A stretch of DNA of 64,000 nt from Hybos culiciformis (lineage: Eukaryota > Arthropoda > Insecta > Diptera > Hybotidae). How positions within the stretch are numbered: the stretch's first letter is position 1; each line of letters begins with the position of its first letter. The stretch covers positions 130,256,732-130,320,731 of the forward strand of contig OZ023273.1 of NCBI GenBank assembly GCA_964007475.1, read 5' to 3'. The notes below the pieces were generated by a model. The model was not told the origin of the DNA. It searched no databases and was given only the letters and a program-made list of their open reading frames with translations. A program made the translations under genes and the position numbers. Positions 48,567 to 59,020 of this stretch are shown in pieces.

Positions 48567-48845
48567 ATGATCGTAGGTATACATTTAGAAATTCTATTTT
48601 GTATTTCTGAAATGCCATTAAGTTTCTTTGAAAAAATTATTTATGTTATTGGTACACATCATATTTTTTTAACAGGAATAGAGAAATTTTACTATATAAT
48701 ATACTCTTTTAAATTTGTTACATTATTATCGACAAAGCATAAAACTGCGTTGTTTTTACATTACAATAAAATTGAAATATTTTTAAAAGATAGAATTTCT
48801 ATGAAAAGCAATAAATATCAATGTCATTATGAAAAATTTCAATAA
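48567..48845 (+). CDS. Orphan ORF of 92 codons (uncertain)
   Basis: The ATG in AAAAATGATC opens the longest ATG-initiated plus frame that does not lie in an obvious repeat. It reads MIVGIHLEILFCISEMPLSF, has a hydrophobic first half that could span a membrane, and ends KSNKYQCHYEKFQ. There are no recognised motifs. Its start overlaps the start of a 60-codon minus frame (48402-48584). Given the base composition, chance remains the simplest reading. Confidence 0.2.
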   Translation: MIVGIHLEILFCISEMPLSFFEKIIYVIGTHHIFLTGIEKFYYIIYSFKFVTLLSTKHKTALFLHYNKIEIFLKDRISMKSNKYQCHYEKFQ

Positions 48846-49349
48846 AATTCGTTTAAAAATGAAAGTCAATTTAAAAATTTTTAGATTCCAACTTAACAAT
48901 GCATTTTATTGTGTCGTGTAGAATGTAGATGTTTTAGATATTTTTCTTTTAATTTTATAGAGAGCATTATAACTATAACTATACGCATTATTAACATCTT
49001 TCGGTAATTGTAAACTGTTTTTATATCACATTAAACAATTTTAATATAAAATTTTCAAAATGTAGCGGGCTCATCATAACTTCAAAACTAATAATAACTG
49101 GACTTAATATATTTATTCAATTTGTCGCGCCTGAAGTTCTATAAAAAAAAAAATTTTATGAAGCAAACACACATGATTTTTTGATGCGAAATTATTTCAT
49201 TCAACTTATGAAATATTTCGCGAACCGCAGAATTATTTCGTTTTTAAGAAAATTTGAGAAATTATTTCGTTTCAAATTATTTTCTAGAGGTCATTATCAA
49301 AAATGCCTGCACCACCTAAGTATATATGTAAATATCTAAAATTTACAGT
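48846..49349. other. AT-rich stretch
   Basis: GAAATTATTTCGTTT-like words recur at 49189-49282 (four near-copies on either strand). No gene is supported. Confidence 0.4.
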
Positions 49350-49357
49350 CCATGTAT

Positions 49358-49785
49358 CAGGGCTGTGGAGTCGGTCAACAAAATTACCGACTCCAACTCC
49401 GACTCCGACTCTTCATTTTTTTCTTTGGCGACTCCGACTCCGACTCCTACTTTGACTAATTTGACTCTCTGTCTGATACCAATGTACTATACTTTCTGTA
49501 CCCGCACCAACAATTATAAAAAATATAAATTGCCATAAATTTTAATGTGAACATAAAAGGGTATTTCCCGTAATTTTCCCGGTAAGCCAAAAATCGTGAT
49601 AATATATTTTTATTGGATTTCTGTGCCTGACAGTTGTATTTTATTTAATTTAATAAGTTTTGGTCGAGTATACTTTAAATTTAATAGTTTTGGAGTCGGA
49701 GTCGGAGTCGGCTTTATTTTGTCGACTCCGACTCCGACTCTTAACGAGCAAAAATTACAACCGACTCCACGACTCAACAGCCCTG
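49358..49785. mobile_element. hAT-type element of the CAGGGCTGTGGAGTCGG type (428 bp)
   Basis: The left end CAGGGCTGTGGAGTCGG and the right end CGACTCAACAGCCCTG are inverted. Perfect 8-bp duplications CCATGTAT flank it (49350-49357 and 49786-49793). The subterminal regions are runs of the hexamer GACTCC/GGAGTC. The frame at 49596-49883 reads through it and is not a gene. Confidence 0.9.
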
Positions 49786-49793
49786 CCATGTAT

Positions 49794-52700
49794 ACATTGT
49801 TTGCATATATCTATATCATTTTCTCTATTATAAAAATTATCGGAATAACTAATTTCAATATGCATATAAACCAAAACCACTAAATCTTATTTAGTTCTGT
49901 GTTTTTATAAAATATAAAAGGAGGAACTTATTTTGTTTTAGACTTCTGTGTAGTATGTATAGCATGTGTAGTATGTATAGTATGTTTACCTATGTATGTA
50001 TACAATCTGTGTATACCTAACTATATTTATGTTTTTGAATGGAAATATCGATAAATATGTATAAACAATTATAAAAATTAGCTTTTGAAAAAAAAAAAAA
50101 ATTATCTGAATATGAAATTTGTTTAAATTTTCATGCTTTTTACAGCTAACATTTTTTATTTTTATTTGCTTTCTCATATTTCATTCTAAGACAGAATATA
50201 ATGTTGTTTTTATGGATACATTACACTGTAATAAACTTATGTTAAGTGTATTATGAAAAAAAATTATAGAAAAATAAAGTATTGCATAACACAACATAAT
50301 ATTTATAATAAAAAGAGTATTCATTACCATAAAAAATGTCAATGACATTCTCTTTGGTAACAAAAAAAAACGAGATAATAATATAAAAAAAATTAAAAAA
50401 ATTTAATGTGAATATTTTCCATTATTATTATTAAATTTCAATGTTATGATTTTTGTTCGTTGTAGGTACCTACTTGTGATGACATTAATATCTTGTCATC
50501 GGCAAAGTAATTATGTGTAGTGGATACATGTTGAAAATGAAATATTGACAAATGGTTATTCGATGACAATTATAAATAGATGAAGCATTATATTACGGCA
50601 TAATCTGGTTATTTTATAAGAACTTCAGTACAAACAAAATGGAAAATATGTTAGAAAAATTATTTAATAATATTAATATTTTCAAGATTTTAAAAACTTT
50701 CTATTCCTGAAGAACCGCCACCATAAAGTAAAAGACGAAAAAAATAACATAATATTGTTTTAAATGCGCAAGATTTTTTTATTTATTTGTTAGGTTAATT
50801 TATCTGTGATAAATATAATAAAACTTTGTATGGAGATTATTTAAAGTTGTATCTAGTTAAAAGATTCCATTTTAAAATATGAGACATAAAATTAAAGAAG
50901 GGAAAGAGATATAAAATTAAAGAAGGGAAAGAAAATTTATTCAAATGAGAAAAGTCTAAATCTCTAAACGGAAGAAAATATAACTATATCAATCATAAGA
51001 ATTATATCATTAAACATAAGGCTGAAATTAGTGATACTTCTAAATTAATTGCATTTCTTTTTTCTTCGAGAATCTGAAATTTTAATAGATTTTGATAAAG
51101 GTATTCATAAAATTAAGAAAAGTCTTATTAAAATAAATTTGTTTTAAAAATCTTAATACAGATAGAAGATAAAAGAATAATTGCTCTTTTTCATTTCAAG
51201 CAGAAGCATTGAACATTTATTTTACTTTTATAGGATTATCTGTTCAGAATATTTCATTTTTTTATAGATTTCAAACCTTATTAAAATCTTTCGTATAGGG
51301 TTTGTAATCCTAAAATGGATATTAAATAAAAAATATAAAGCTCCATTATCTGTGCCACTAAACTGCAAAAAACTAATTCATTTATCATTCTTATTTCTAT
51401 GATTAAATTGAAATTTCAGATAATTTAAATTCTTTCAAAAAATCATCCGGAAATGCACGTCTTTACACTTTAAACCCATTTACAATTTTCCTTATTTTTA
51501 ATGGCAAAAACCTCATAATGTAATGTGCAATGTGTATACTATACATATTTAAGGGAAAATATAATATAACTATTACTACTGGTACAAATTTGCATGAAAA
51601 AGTAGTATTTTTTTCCGCTAATTTTTCCGTAAGGAAATCGCATTGAATTTATTGAAAAATATTGCAAAATTTAGCCTTTAAAGAAGTATAGAAGTAGTTT
51701 TGTCCAGTTATTCTAAAAGTATTTCAAATTGGACAACAATAAATATTTGTCAAAATCTGTATAATTAAAAAAAAATTAAATTAAATTGCCTTTAATCATT
51801 TTTTATTAAATAAAACTGAAATTAACATTTTAATTATATTTATTATTCTAATTTTTAAAATGTAAAGTTTATTAATAAATTTTCAGTTAATTGGTGGTAA
51901 CCAAAGTATAATATTTGCATAATGGTTAAGTTGATTTTCCTTTCTATTAAAATTTGAAGTCTTTGAATTTTCAATTATATCACGTAATAACAATTTAATT
52001 CAGAATCCTTACGTAGGTAGATTAATCGTTTTGCTTACATTCAATTTATTATGCACTGAAGCCTTGAACAAATATCATTACTAATTGAAAATGAACTGGA
52101 AATTATAACAGAGAAATAAATTCTTGGAAAATAATTAATTATATATTTATAAATACATGTATATATTATTATTTGCTTATCGAAGCCAGCCAAATTTATG
52201 TAGAATTTTCTACTCAGGGTGTCCAAACATAAGTGGAAAACAAATTTACCCGAAATAAGTGTTAATCATATAATAATCATAATAATAAGAAATAAGTGTT
52301 ATTAATGATGTATTGTAAACAACATACGAATTATTTAAACAGAATGCTTTAAAAAATAAAAACAAAAATTTTAATTTTCATTCTGTTTGGTGTCTTTAAT
52401 CGCAGTTAAAATCATCGCAATGAAGAGCCAAGACTTTGTAAATTGTCAGGTTTTTGAGACTACTTTGTTAAAATATATTTCTTTAACTTCTTTGAAATGA
52501 AGGATAAAAAAATAAATATGATAATTAAGTTAATTTATTTTTTTCAATGTAATTAACATATAAATTGTAAAAAAAAGATAACAATGGAAATTATTAATAA
52601 TTTCAATCCGCAGTTTAATAGATTTATACTGGAAGGGAACAAAATGTAGGATCACAAAAAAAATTCACAAATCTTAACGGCAACTAAAATAAATATAGCA

Positions 52701-53424
52701 CCTAGTTAGTTGAGATATCATATCAAGGGTCCACAAATAGACAAGTATGTATTGTTACGCCACAAGTGGTACTATTAGTGCTAGATCTATTATATTCACT
52801 CAAAAAAAAGATACTGTGGCAATAAAGATTAGAAATTTTTATATGAAATATGATTTTAATTTCATGAGTTAATTTTATTCAACATTGCAACATATTTGAA
52901 TTGTTTTGGTTTTTAGAAATAGTACGCACAAAATAGTAGAACTAAAGTGGAAATTTATACAAAAATAAAAATATGAATTTAAAAGAACATAATGCTTGAA
53001 CCTAAATCAATGTTGAATTGAATTTACCACAATATTGAAATAAAAATTAAATTATTTAATCATTAGAAACATTCAAATTTATTCAATTTAATAAAAACTT
53101 TTTATTCACTGAAAATTTAGAATTTTGACTAGATTAAATTTTTCACATATTTATTATTTATGATAAGCCTAATTAAATTTAATTAAAGCACAAAAAACTT
53201 AATAATGTCATTTAAGTTTGTTTTTTAACTCTGTAATATTATCCTACTCATTTGAATTTTAAATGGAAAATGGAGAAAAATATACATAGTTAATTAATTA
53301 AAATCCTAAAAGAACTAAAAGAACATAAATGATTTTCTTTTTGTGCTAAAAATTTTTTAATTATTTATATTTTAATGAATAATTAGGACTATTTCGTTGT
53401 AGGAAAATTTTTTTTTAGTTTTCA
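49794..53424. other. AT-rich stretch without a supported gene
   Basis: At 50466-50510 (+), after TTTTTGTTCGTTGTAG, a G+C-richer run reads VPTCDDINILSSAK and then stops; it is a possible terminal exon only. A 23-codon ORF (MENMLEKLFNNINIFKIL) starts at 50639. The rest is AT-rich. Confidence 0.35.
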
Positions 53425-53426
53425 TA

Positions 53427-53620
53427 CACAGAAAAAAATTTGCTCGTACTCATTACTTCAAAAAAGTTCGTTAATGACATTCTCGTTAAGATAACGAAAA
53501 ATAATGAATAATTACGTTTTTGTAACGTAAATTTCGTTTATTTTCTTATTACGAATTTTTTTTCCATTTTTAGTACTCGTTAAAAAAGTTCGTTAATCGA
53601 TCGCTTAATTTTTTTTTGCT
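53427..53620 (+). mobile_element. Possible single end of a TA-flanked element
   Basis: TA followed by CACAGAAAAAAATTTGC resembles the ends of the elements at 5344-6387 and 14142-15065 (CACNGAGANAAA). Subterminal words TTCGTTA, CTCGTTA and AACGAA recur, as in those elements. No matching right end was found, so it is a fragment or a coincidence. Confidence 0.3.
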
Positions 53621-53829
53621 TTAGAAATAAAATTTAGGAATTGCTTTAGGCAAAAAAATTGGGCATACTAAAAATTTTTTGTAGTCAAAGTTTTTTGGGC
53701 TTATTTTTAGAAATAGGAAATTTACCAAAAAAAAAAACTTTTTTAAGTAGGTATACTTATCTTATTTTATTTTAATAGAAAATTGGTGATGAGTGTAATA
53801 TGCCTGTAATATATATTTATAATGTGTAT

Positions 53830-54480
53830 TCCTCACGGTTGTAGTTGGACTCCGTTCCATAATTTTGAGATCGAATTTTGAGATCTGAAATTTTACGAAT
53901 TTTGTTTCTTTCCGGAATTTCGAGATCTGAAATTCTGAGATCTGGAATAATGGTATCCGGAATTACGACCCAGAATTATGAAGCTCTCTTATATTACTTT
54001 TTAGGGAGTCTATTATTGCACACGTCCCGCCGGGAAAAAGGTATTATGCAGAAAAGTCCAGTCGAAAATCCCGGCCGTGAAAATATTTCCCGGCCGAGTA
54101 AAAAATAAATAGGGGAAATGTGTCCGGCCGGGAAAAATATTCGCCAGAAGAATATTGCCAGAAAAAGGTTTTTAACCAGAAAGAACTTCCCGGCCGGGAC
54201 CATTTTTCCCGGCGGAACCATTTTTCCGGCCGGGACCATTTTTCCCGGCGGAACCATTTTTGCGGCCGGGACCATTTTTCCCGGCCGGGACCAATTTTCC
54301 CGGCCTGAACCATTTTTCCCGGCCGTAACCATTTTTCCCGGCCGGGACCACTTTTCTGTACACATATTCTACTCCGATATTTTCAGAATTTTCGATTCCA
54401 GGAATCAAAAATATAGAACAGTACCTCATAAATGAAGTATTGAGCTCGGTTTCAGAGTTTCGTTGGTAAGAATCGGGGGT
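53830..54480. repeat. G+C-rich CCGGCCGGG minisatellite island
   Basis: Between 54189 and 54355 an 18-19-bp unit, CCCGGCCGGGACCATTTTT, is repeated about nine times with variants (CCCGGCGGAACCATTTTT, GCGGCCGGGACCATTTTT). From about 54025 to 54140 the same core occurs in the opposite orientation (CCGGCCGGGAAAAA), giving an overall inverted layout. The left flank holds GAGATCTGAAATT-type repeats. Open frames in several phases on both strands (for example 53994-54365 minus and 54118-54435 plus) arise because the unit lacks stops; none is supported as a gene. Confidence 0.8.
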
Positions 54481-54584
54481 AAAATATTTTTCTTATGCTC
54501 TTTCAATCAACATCTACTCAAATTCTAATTTTCATCATCATCCATTTTCAGCACCCAGTTCAAATCTTGGACACAATCGAAGTC

Positions 54585-54713
54585 AAGTGGTCCAGATTTC
54601 TTTCTCTAAAATTTCTGGACAATCAAAATGTCCAGATTTTTATTTTTGGAAATCTGAACAAGGCATCAGGAATCTAGGTTGTCCAGACAAAATCTGGACA
54701 CCTGGCAACCCTA
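54585..54713. mobile_element. Right-end fragment of a TAGGGTTGCCAG-type element
   Basis: Read inward from 54713, the end is CTAGGGTTGCCAGGTGTCCA. It is followed by repeats of TCCAGATTT and its complement. The TAGGGTTGCCA start is hAT-like. No left end was found; the left part merges with unrelated sequence. Confidence 0.4.
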
Positions 54714-54800
54714 GGCCGTATCCTTGGAAACAATAAAAGTCGACATTGGTTTTCAACTACTTCATCGTATTATTTAAGGTAGTCTTGCATATTCACGATA

Positions 54801-54991
54801 ATGTTTCTTATTTGTACACAAAATAGGCCAATAGGAAATAATGACTGTCATTCCAAAAGTTTAAAAAAAAAAAACTTTGTTCATAACAATCAACAATTTA
54901 TTTTCTCCCAATATAAATTTTTCTGATAACATTAATTTAATATTTTTTCAATAATAAATTTCCTATAAGCTTTGTTATTTTCATGATTGTT
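54801..54991 (+). repeat. Direct repeat copy A (about 190 bp)
   Basis: It starts ATGTTTCTTATTTGTACACA and ends GCTTTGTTATTTTCATGATT. It is matched by the copy at 55603-55792 with scattered differences. Confidence 0.8.
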
Positions 54992-55113
54992 TTCAAGATC
55001 ATTGTATTTATTTTTTGATCATTAATTTAGCTTAGTAAACTTGGAAGAAATTATCCTAAAATAATATTTGATATCCATTCACACATTTCCATTTAAGCTC
55101 TTATTTATTATTT

Positions 55114-55115
<2 letters not shown>

Positions 55116-55154
<39 letters not shown>
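55116..55154. repeat. (AAT)n microsatellite, about 39 bp
   Basis: A pure run of AAT/ATA units, followed by AAGAATTGTTATAATATTTATTA (first 20 bases AAGAATTGTTATAATATTTA), itself a small inverted repeat with ATAACAATT. Confidence 0.9.
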
Positions 55155-55602
55155 GAATTGTTATAATATTTATTATAACAATTTTTAAATGTAATAATTT
55201 TAGGAATTAACTCGAAAGAAATTAAAAAAAAATTTTTTTTTTTTCAATTTATCGTTTTTATATACATTATATAAAACAATTTCCACATAAAAAAAATGTA
55301 TAAATATTATTCTATAAAACTATTCTTCTAAATTCTATTGGATATCATTAATTAAAAGGTTAAAAGTAAGAAAAGTTTGGTTTTTCATATTATAAAAATA
55401 ATATTTTAAGACAGATAACAAAGTTAGTTTTTTGCACGTTTTCATAAAAGGTATAATCATCAATGATTTGTAAGACATTATCATTAAAAAATAATTAAAA
55501 AATTAATTAAATTAAATATTACAAGTAAGACTTGAAGAAGAATTACATTTCGTAAATACACCTTTGACCTAAGGAAGTTTCAAATTTTCATCAATAATGT
55601 TA

Positions 55603-55792
55603 ATGTTTCTTATTTGTATACAAAATAGACCTAATAGGAAATAATGACTGTCATTCTAAAAGTTTCAAAAAAAAAAACTTTGTTCATAACAATCAACAAT
55701 TTATTTTCTCCCAATACAAATTTTTCTGATAACAATTATGAACTTTTTTCAATAACAAATTTCCTATAAGCTTTGTTATTTTCATGATTGTT
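55603..55792 (+). repeat. Direct repeat copy B (about 190 bp)
   Basis: Second copy of the segment at 54801-54991, in the same orientation and about 800 bp away. The closest stretch is TTTGTTCATAACAATCAACA. Neither copy has LTR hallmarks (TG...CA ends, primer site), so a segmental duplication or an unclassified repeat is more likely. Confidence 0.8.
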
Positions 55793-55863
55793 AAACTCTT
55801 ATAATCACCCCTTATATTTTTGGTATATTCAAGTAAGTACATAGCTCGTCAATTTTTTGATAA

Positions 55864-56188
55864 GGGACTGTTCACAAATTACGTAACGCTTTTTTTGCCG
55901 TTTTTTAACCCCCCCCTAAGGATAACGTAACAAAAGTTAAACACTTTTTAAATTACTTTTAGAACAATTTTTTTATTCGAATAAAGAAAACAAAATTCAT
56001 TATAACTTAAAAATAAAAACAAAAATGGAAAAAATATAATAATAAGTAACCAAAAAAAAATAAATAAAAAGGAGGAAATTTGGTTACATAACATTTTTTA
56101 AACACCCCCCCCCCCCCCCCCCCTCGTAACAAACCGTAACAAATTTTCAAACCCCCCCTAGGCCGTTACGTAATTTGTGAACAGCCCC
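55864..56188. mobile_element. PIF/Harbinger-type MITE, copy 2
   Basis: Ends GGGACTGTTCACAAATTACG and, inward from the right, GGGGCTGTTCACAAATTACG. TAA flanks lie at 55861-55863 and 56189-56191. It is the same family as 6001-6366, with the same poly-C tracts and TAACAAACCGTAACAAATTT core, but shorter. Confidence 0.85.
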
Positions 56189-56191
56189 TAA

Positions 56192-56939
56192 GTCGAAATA
56201 TTTGCAACACATGCAATTTCCAGTAGGGTAAAACAGGATACTTTAGCAATAACATACATTTAAAAGTATCCGAAAATAATTTTTGTTGTTATTGTTATTT
56301 TGATTTGGCAAAAAGAAAATAAAGTTTTTTGTGGGGTAAGTAAACGTGAATATTAGAATTAGTACAGTGACAACGTAAGTTTTCTTAAGTGTCAAACAAT
56401 TTTTCTTTTTAAAAAATAGTGTTTGGTTTAAAAATAAAAGTGAAAAAAATAAATATAGGTACTAAATGAAAAAAAAGTTGTTTATGAAAAAAATAAAAAG
56501 AATAAGAAGAAAGAAAAAAAAATTATTATTTTACAACTCTGAAAAAAATATTGGGTTAAAAACATAAAGATAACATCCATACTTAATTGTAATAAGTGCC
56601 CATTATCCCCTACAATATGCAGGTGTTTTATTAATTTTTGTTTTGTTTTATTTAATTGTGTAGCAAATTACAGTTAATAAAAATTACGGTTAATCATAGA
56701 CCAAAAAAACTTGAGCGATAGATGACGTGTTTTATTTTCGTGGCAGTAAAATTTTTTTAATTATAAATAAATTTTATTTTTAATTACAAATAAATTTTTT
56801 AATTAATTTGTAATAATTGTGATCATTTTTTTTGAAGAATATCGTGGATTTTTTCTTAAAAAAGTTTTAAAAAAATTTCAAACGCCATCTTTCAATTTGG
56901 CGTTCGTTTAGTAAAAATTAAAAAAAAAATAATAACTGG
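56192..56939. other. AT-rich stretch
   Basis: No gene. GCCATCTTTCAATTTGGC at 56883-56900 is a short inverted word. Sequence is otherwise poly-A/T with TAGGTACTAAATG near 56457. Confidence 0.4.
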
Positions 56940-57060
56940 CCCAAGCCAAGCCAGTTGAAACCGAAAAATTATATCTTCCACATTGTGGACAAAAGTTTCA
57001 GGTAAGTTTTATTTTTAGCCCGTTTTCCCATTTTAGACTGCTTTTCAGATTTTATGTTTT
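56940..57060 (+). repeat. Diverged partial copy of the 57696/63595 exon block
   Basis: GAAACCGAAAAATTATATCT, then TCCACATTGTGG, ACAAAAGTTTCAG and GTAAGTTTTATTT, parallels GAAGCCTACAAAATC, CTCATTGTGG, ACAAAATATTTAAG and GTAAGTTTTATTT at 57970-58045. The upstream frame reads LAQAKPVETEKLYLPHCGQKFQ (core LYLPHCGQKF) into a consensus donor at 57003. It may be a third, older copy of the same exon or a separate zinc-finger-like exon. Confidence 0.4.
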
Positions 57061-57117
57061 TTATGTTTTCTAGATCATTAAAAAATATAAAAAAAAATCA
57101 TTAAAAAATATAAAAAA

Positions 57118-57605
57118 GGGGGCCAGTATAGAGACGGTGCAAAAACGCTCAAAATCGAAAACCGTTCTTGAAAATAACGCCCCGTCTCGGAGATATGTCC
57201 CTTTAAAGTCTTCATATGTTCTTCATATTAATTTCTAGCAAGCAATTTTTTACGAATAGAAGGCAAGAAAAAAAAAAAAACGCGTGGCGGCGGCTGCGGC
57301 CGGGATTAGGGATCGGGCTGGCACTTGGTCAGTGCGATTTGCAAAGCTTTGCAAATCGCACTGACCAAGTGCCAGCCCGAACCCCCATCCCCACGCCCCC
57401 ACCCTCTCCCTCCCCTCGACACAATCCTATTTTATTAAAAATAAATTCTTGCTGGCTTCTTTCTTTTTCTATTCATAAAAAAATTACTTCCTTGTTATTA
57501 ATCTAAGATCATATGAACACTTTGAATGCCCATATCTCCGAAACGGAGCGTTATTTCATGAACGGTTTTCGATTTGGGGGGCTATGGACCTCGCCTCTAC
57601 CGATT
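57118..57605. mobile_element. Foldback element with a perfect central palindrome
   Basis: The left arm (AAAATCGAAAACCGTTCTTG, AACGCCCCGTCTCGGAGATA) is inverted on the right (CATATCTCCGAAACGGAGCG, GAACGGTTTTCGATTTGGGG). Outer parts are weaker: GTATAGAGACGG against its partner GGTAGAGGCGAGG. Between the arms lies a G+C-rich centre with a 66-bp palindrome. The 57216-57506 frame is a by-product. No target duplication was found. Confidence 0.65.
57314..57379. repeat. Perfect 66-bp palindrome without spacer
   Basis: Two 33-bp arms meet at AAAG|CTTT (57346/57347). The outer end is CGGGCTGGCACTTGGTCAGT and the inner part GCGATTTGCAAAG. With a few mismatches it extends to about 57302-57391. Such a structure can cruciform and is normally unstable in cloning and replication, so it is either recent or an assembly or chimera artefact. 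Confidence 0.9.
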
Positions 57606-57695
57606 CATCGAGTGGGGGGCAATACTATACTTTAGCCCAAACTGAAGTAGGTACGATAAATAGAAGTAGGTACCTACCTTAATACCCCTTTTCCT

Positions 57696-58096
57696 CAATA
57701 ATTATTTTAAATCAACTTAACTCGACTAAAAGACTTAATTAAGGCTATATTATTACCACATTCAACGATTAAACTCCACAAAAAAAAGTTAATCATCTCT
57801 TGGATTTTGAATCTGAAAAATTAAAATATTTTATATGTAGGTATCTATATTTATATTTTCAACCTCATCAACCATACTTTTTACTAATCCTTTATTTTGT
57901 AATACTTGTAATTTTAAAAAACGACTAATATCTAAATTTTTAGATTCAACGCTCAGGTTCAAAATTAGTAGAAGCCTACAAAATCGTCCTCATTGTGGTA
58001 TAGCAAATCGCTCGAAGAACAAAATATTTAAGGTAAGTTTTATTTAATTTTTTTGAGATTATTTTCCAATTTTCAACTTTAGGTAGGTGCATTATC
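57696..58096 (+). repeat. Duplicated exon block, copy 1
   Basis: About 400 bp closely matches 63595-64000, from CAATAATTATTTTAAATCAA through to GTAGGTGCATTAT. It contains the decayed exon at 57944-58032. The copies differ by a few substitutions and short indels. Confidence 0.85.
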
Positions 58097-59020
58097 TGGA
58101 TTGAGAATTTTGGGAACAAAGAGTTAGAGCTGGTGGTTCCAAAAATCGAAAAAAAATTCTTGTTTCCATATTCCTCTATTTATACTCACACCCACCACTT
58201 ATTTGTTATTTTTGTGATAAAAATAGGCACCTACCTAACTTATGTAATAAAAGAAAAGATAATGTGGGTAGGGTAGGGAAGGTATCTATATTTTCAGGCT
58301 CATCAACCAAAATTTTTACTAATTGTGTATTTTTGTAATACTAAAAATATACAAAATACATATGCCACTTATTTGTTATTTCGGTGATAACAGACATAGG
58401 TACCTGACCTACCCATCTATTAAATATTTTACAGCCACATTTCATTAAAAAATAAAATCATTATATATATTTTAAAGTTCATCAAACATAATTTCTACTA
58501 ATCGTGTTTTTTTAATACTAAAAATACAAAATACACTAGTTACCTACATACTTATTTGTTATCTATTTGTTACAAACAGGAATAGGGACCTACCTTCCTT
58601 ACCTATCTATTTTATATTTCACAGCACATTTTCAGTTATACTTAAGAAAACGGAAAACACTATCTACCTGATCTATACTAATATGCTATCACCCATGATT
58701 TTTACTAATCGTATTTTTTAATTCTAAAAATAACAAATCCACTACTTAATTGTTATTTATGTTACCAAAACAAATATTCTACTATTTTATATTTTACAGC
58801 AGATATCAGTAAAAAATATTGAAAAAGAAAAACATAATGTACCTTACCTAGGTAGGTATTTATGTTTTTAGGTGCATCAAGTATACTTTTTACTATGCTG
58901 TATTTTTTTATGCTAAAAGTACAAAACCCACTACTTATTTGTTATTTCAGCTACAAACAGAAATAGGAACCTACCTACCTAACTATTTAATATTTAAAAG
59001 CACTTTTCCAGTCAAAATAA
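57860..59020 (+). repeat. Decayed tandem array, units about 180-210 bp
   Basis: Units share TCATCAACCATAATTTTTAC, then TAATCGTGTATTTTT, AATACTAAAAATACAAAAT, CACTACTTATTTGTTATTT and ACAAACAGAAATAGG, then CCTACCTACC and TATTTTACAGCACATTT. Unit anchors fall at about 57867, 58302, 58481, 58688 and 58876; a half unit lies near 58185. The last part of each unit resembles a splice acceptor. The array starts inside the 57696-58096 block. Confidence 0.65.
57944..58032 (+). pseudogene. Decayed copy of the exon at 63839-63927
   Basis: It has the same 89-nt length, acceptor (AAATTTTTAG) and donor (AAG|GTAAGT). In the frame used by the right-edge copy it reads STLRFKISRSLQNRPHCGIA, then NRSKNKIFK. Relative to that copy, P, I, R and R positions are changed; one change is CGT to TGT, as from CpG decay. 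The frame is still open, so it could be a diverged working exon, but the upstream exon seen at 63204-63344 has no counterpart next to it. Confidence 0.45.

Noticed and set aside
49596..49883. 95-codon plus-strand frame
   Set aside because: Its centre is the GACTCC hexamer array of the hAT element at 49358-49785.
50571..50711. TATAAATA plus TCAGT initiator before a 23-codon ORF as a promoter
   Set aside because: The spacing between TATAAATA and TCAGT is too long for a TATA-initiator pair, and such words are frequent at this base composition.
53994..54435. Five overlapping frames of 62 to 123 codons with PAGTIFPGG or GKMVPAG repeats
   Set aside because: They are translations of the CCGGCCGGG minisatellite in several phases and both strands; no frame is favoured.
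54801..55792. LTR retrotransposon with short LTRs
   Set aside because: The direct repeats lack TG...CA ends, a primer-binding site, a polypurine tract and any gag/pol-like coding between them.
57216..57506. 96-codon plus-strand frame with proline-rich stretch
   Set aside because: It runs through the 66-bp palindrome and the G+C-rich centre of a foldback; there is no start context or domain.
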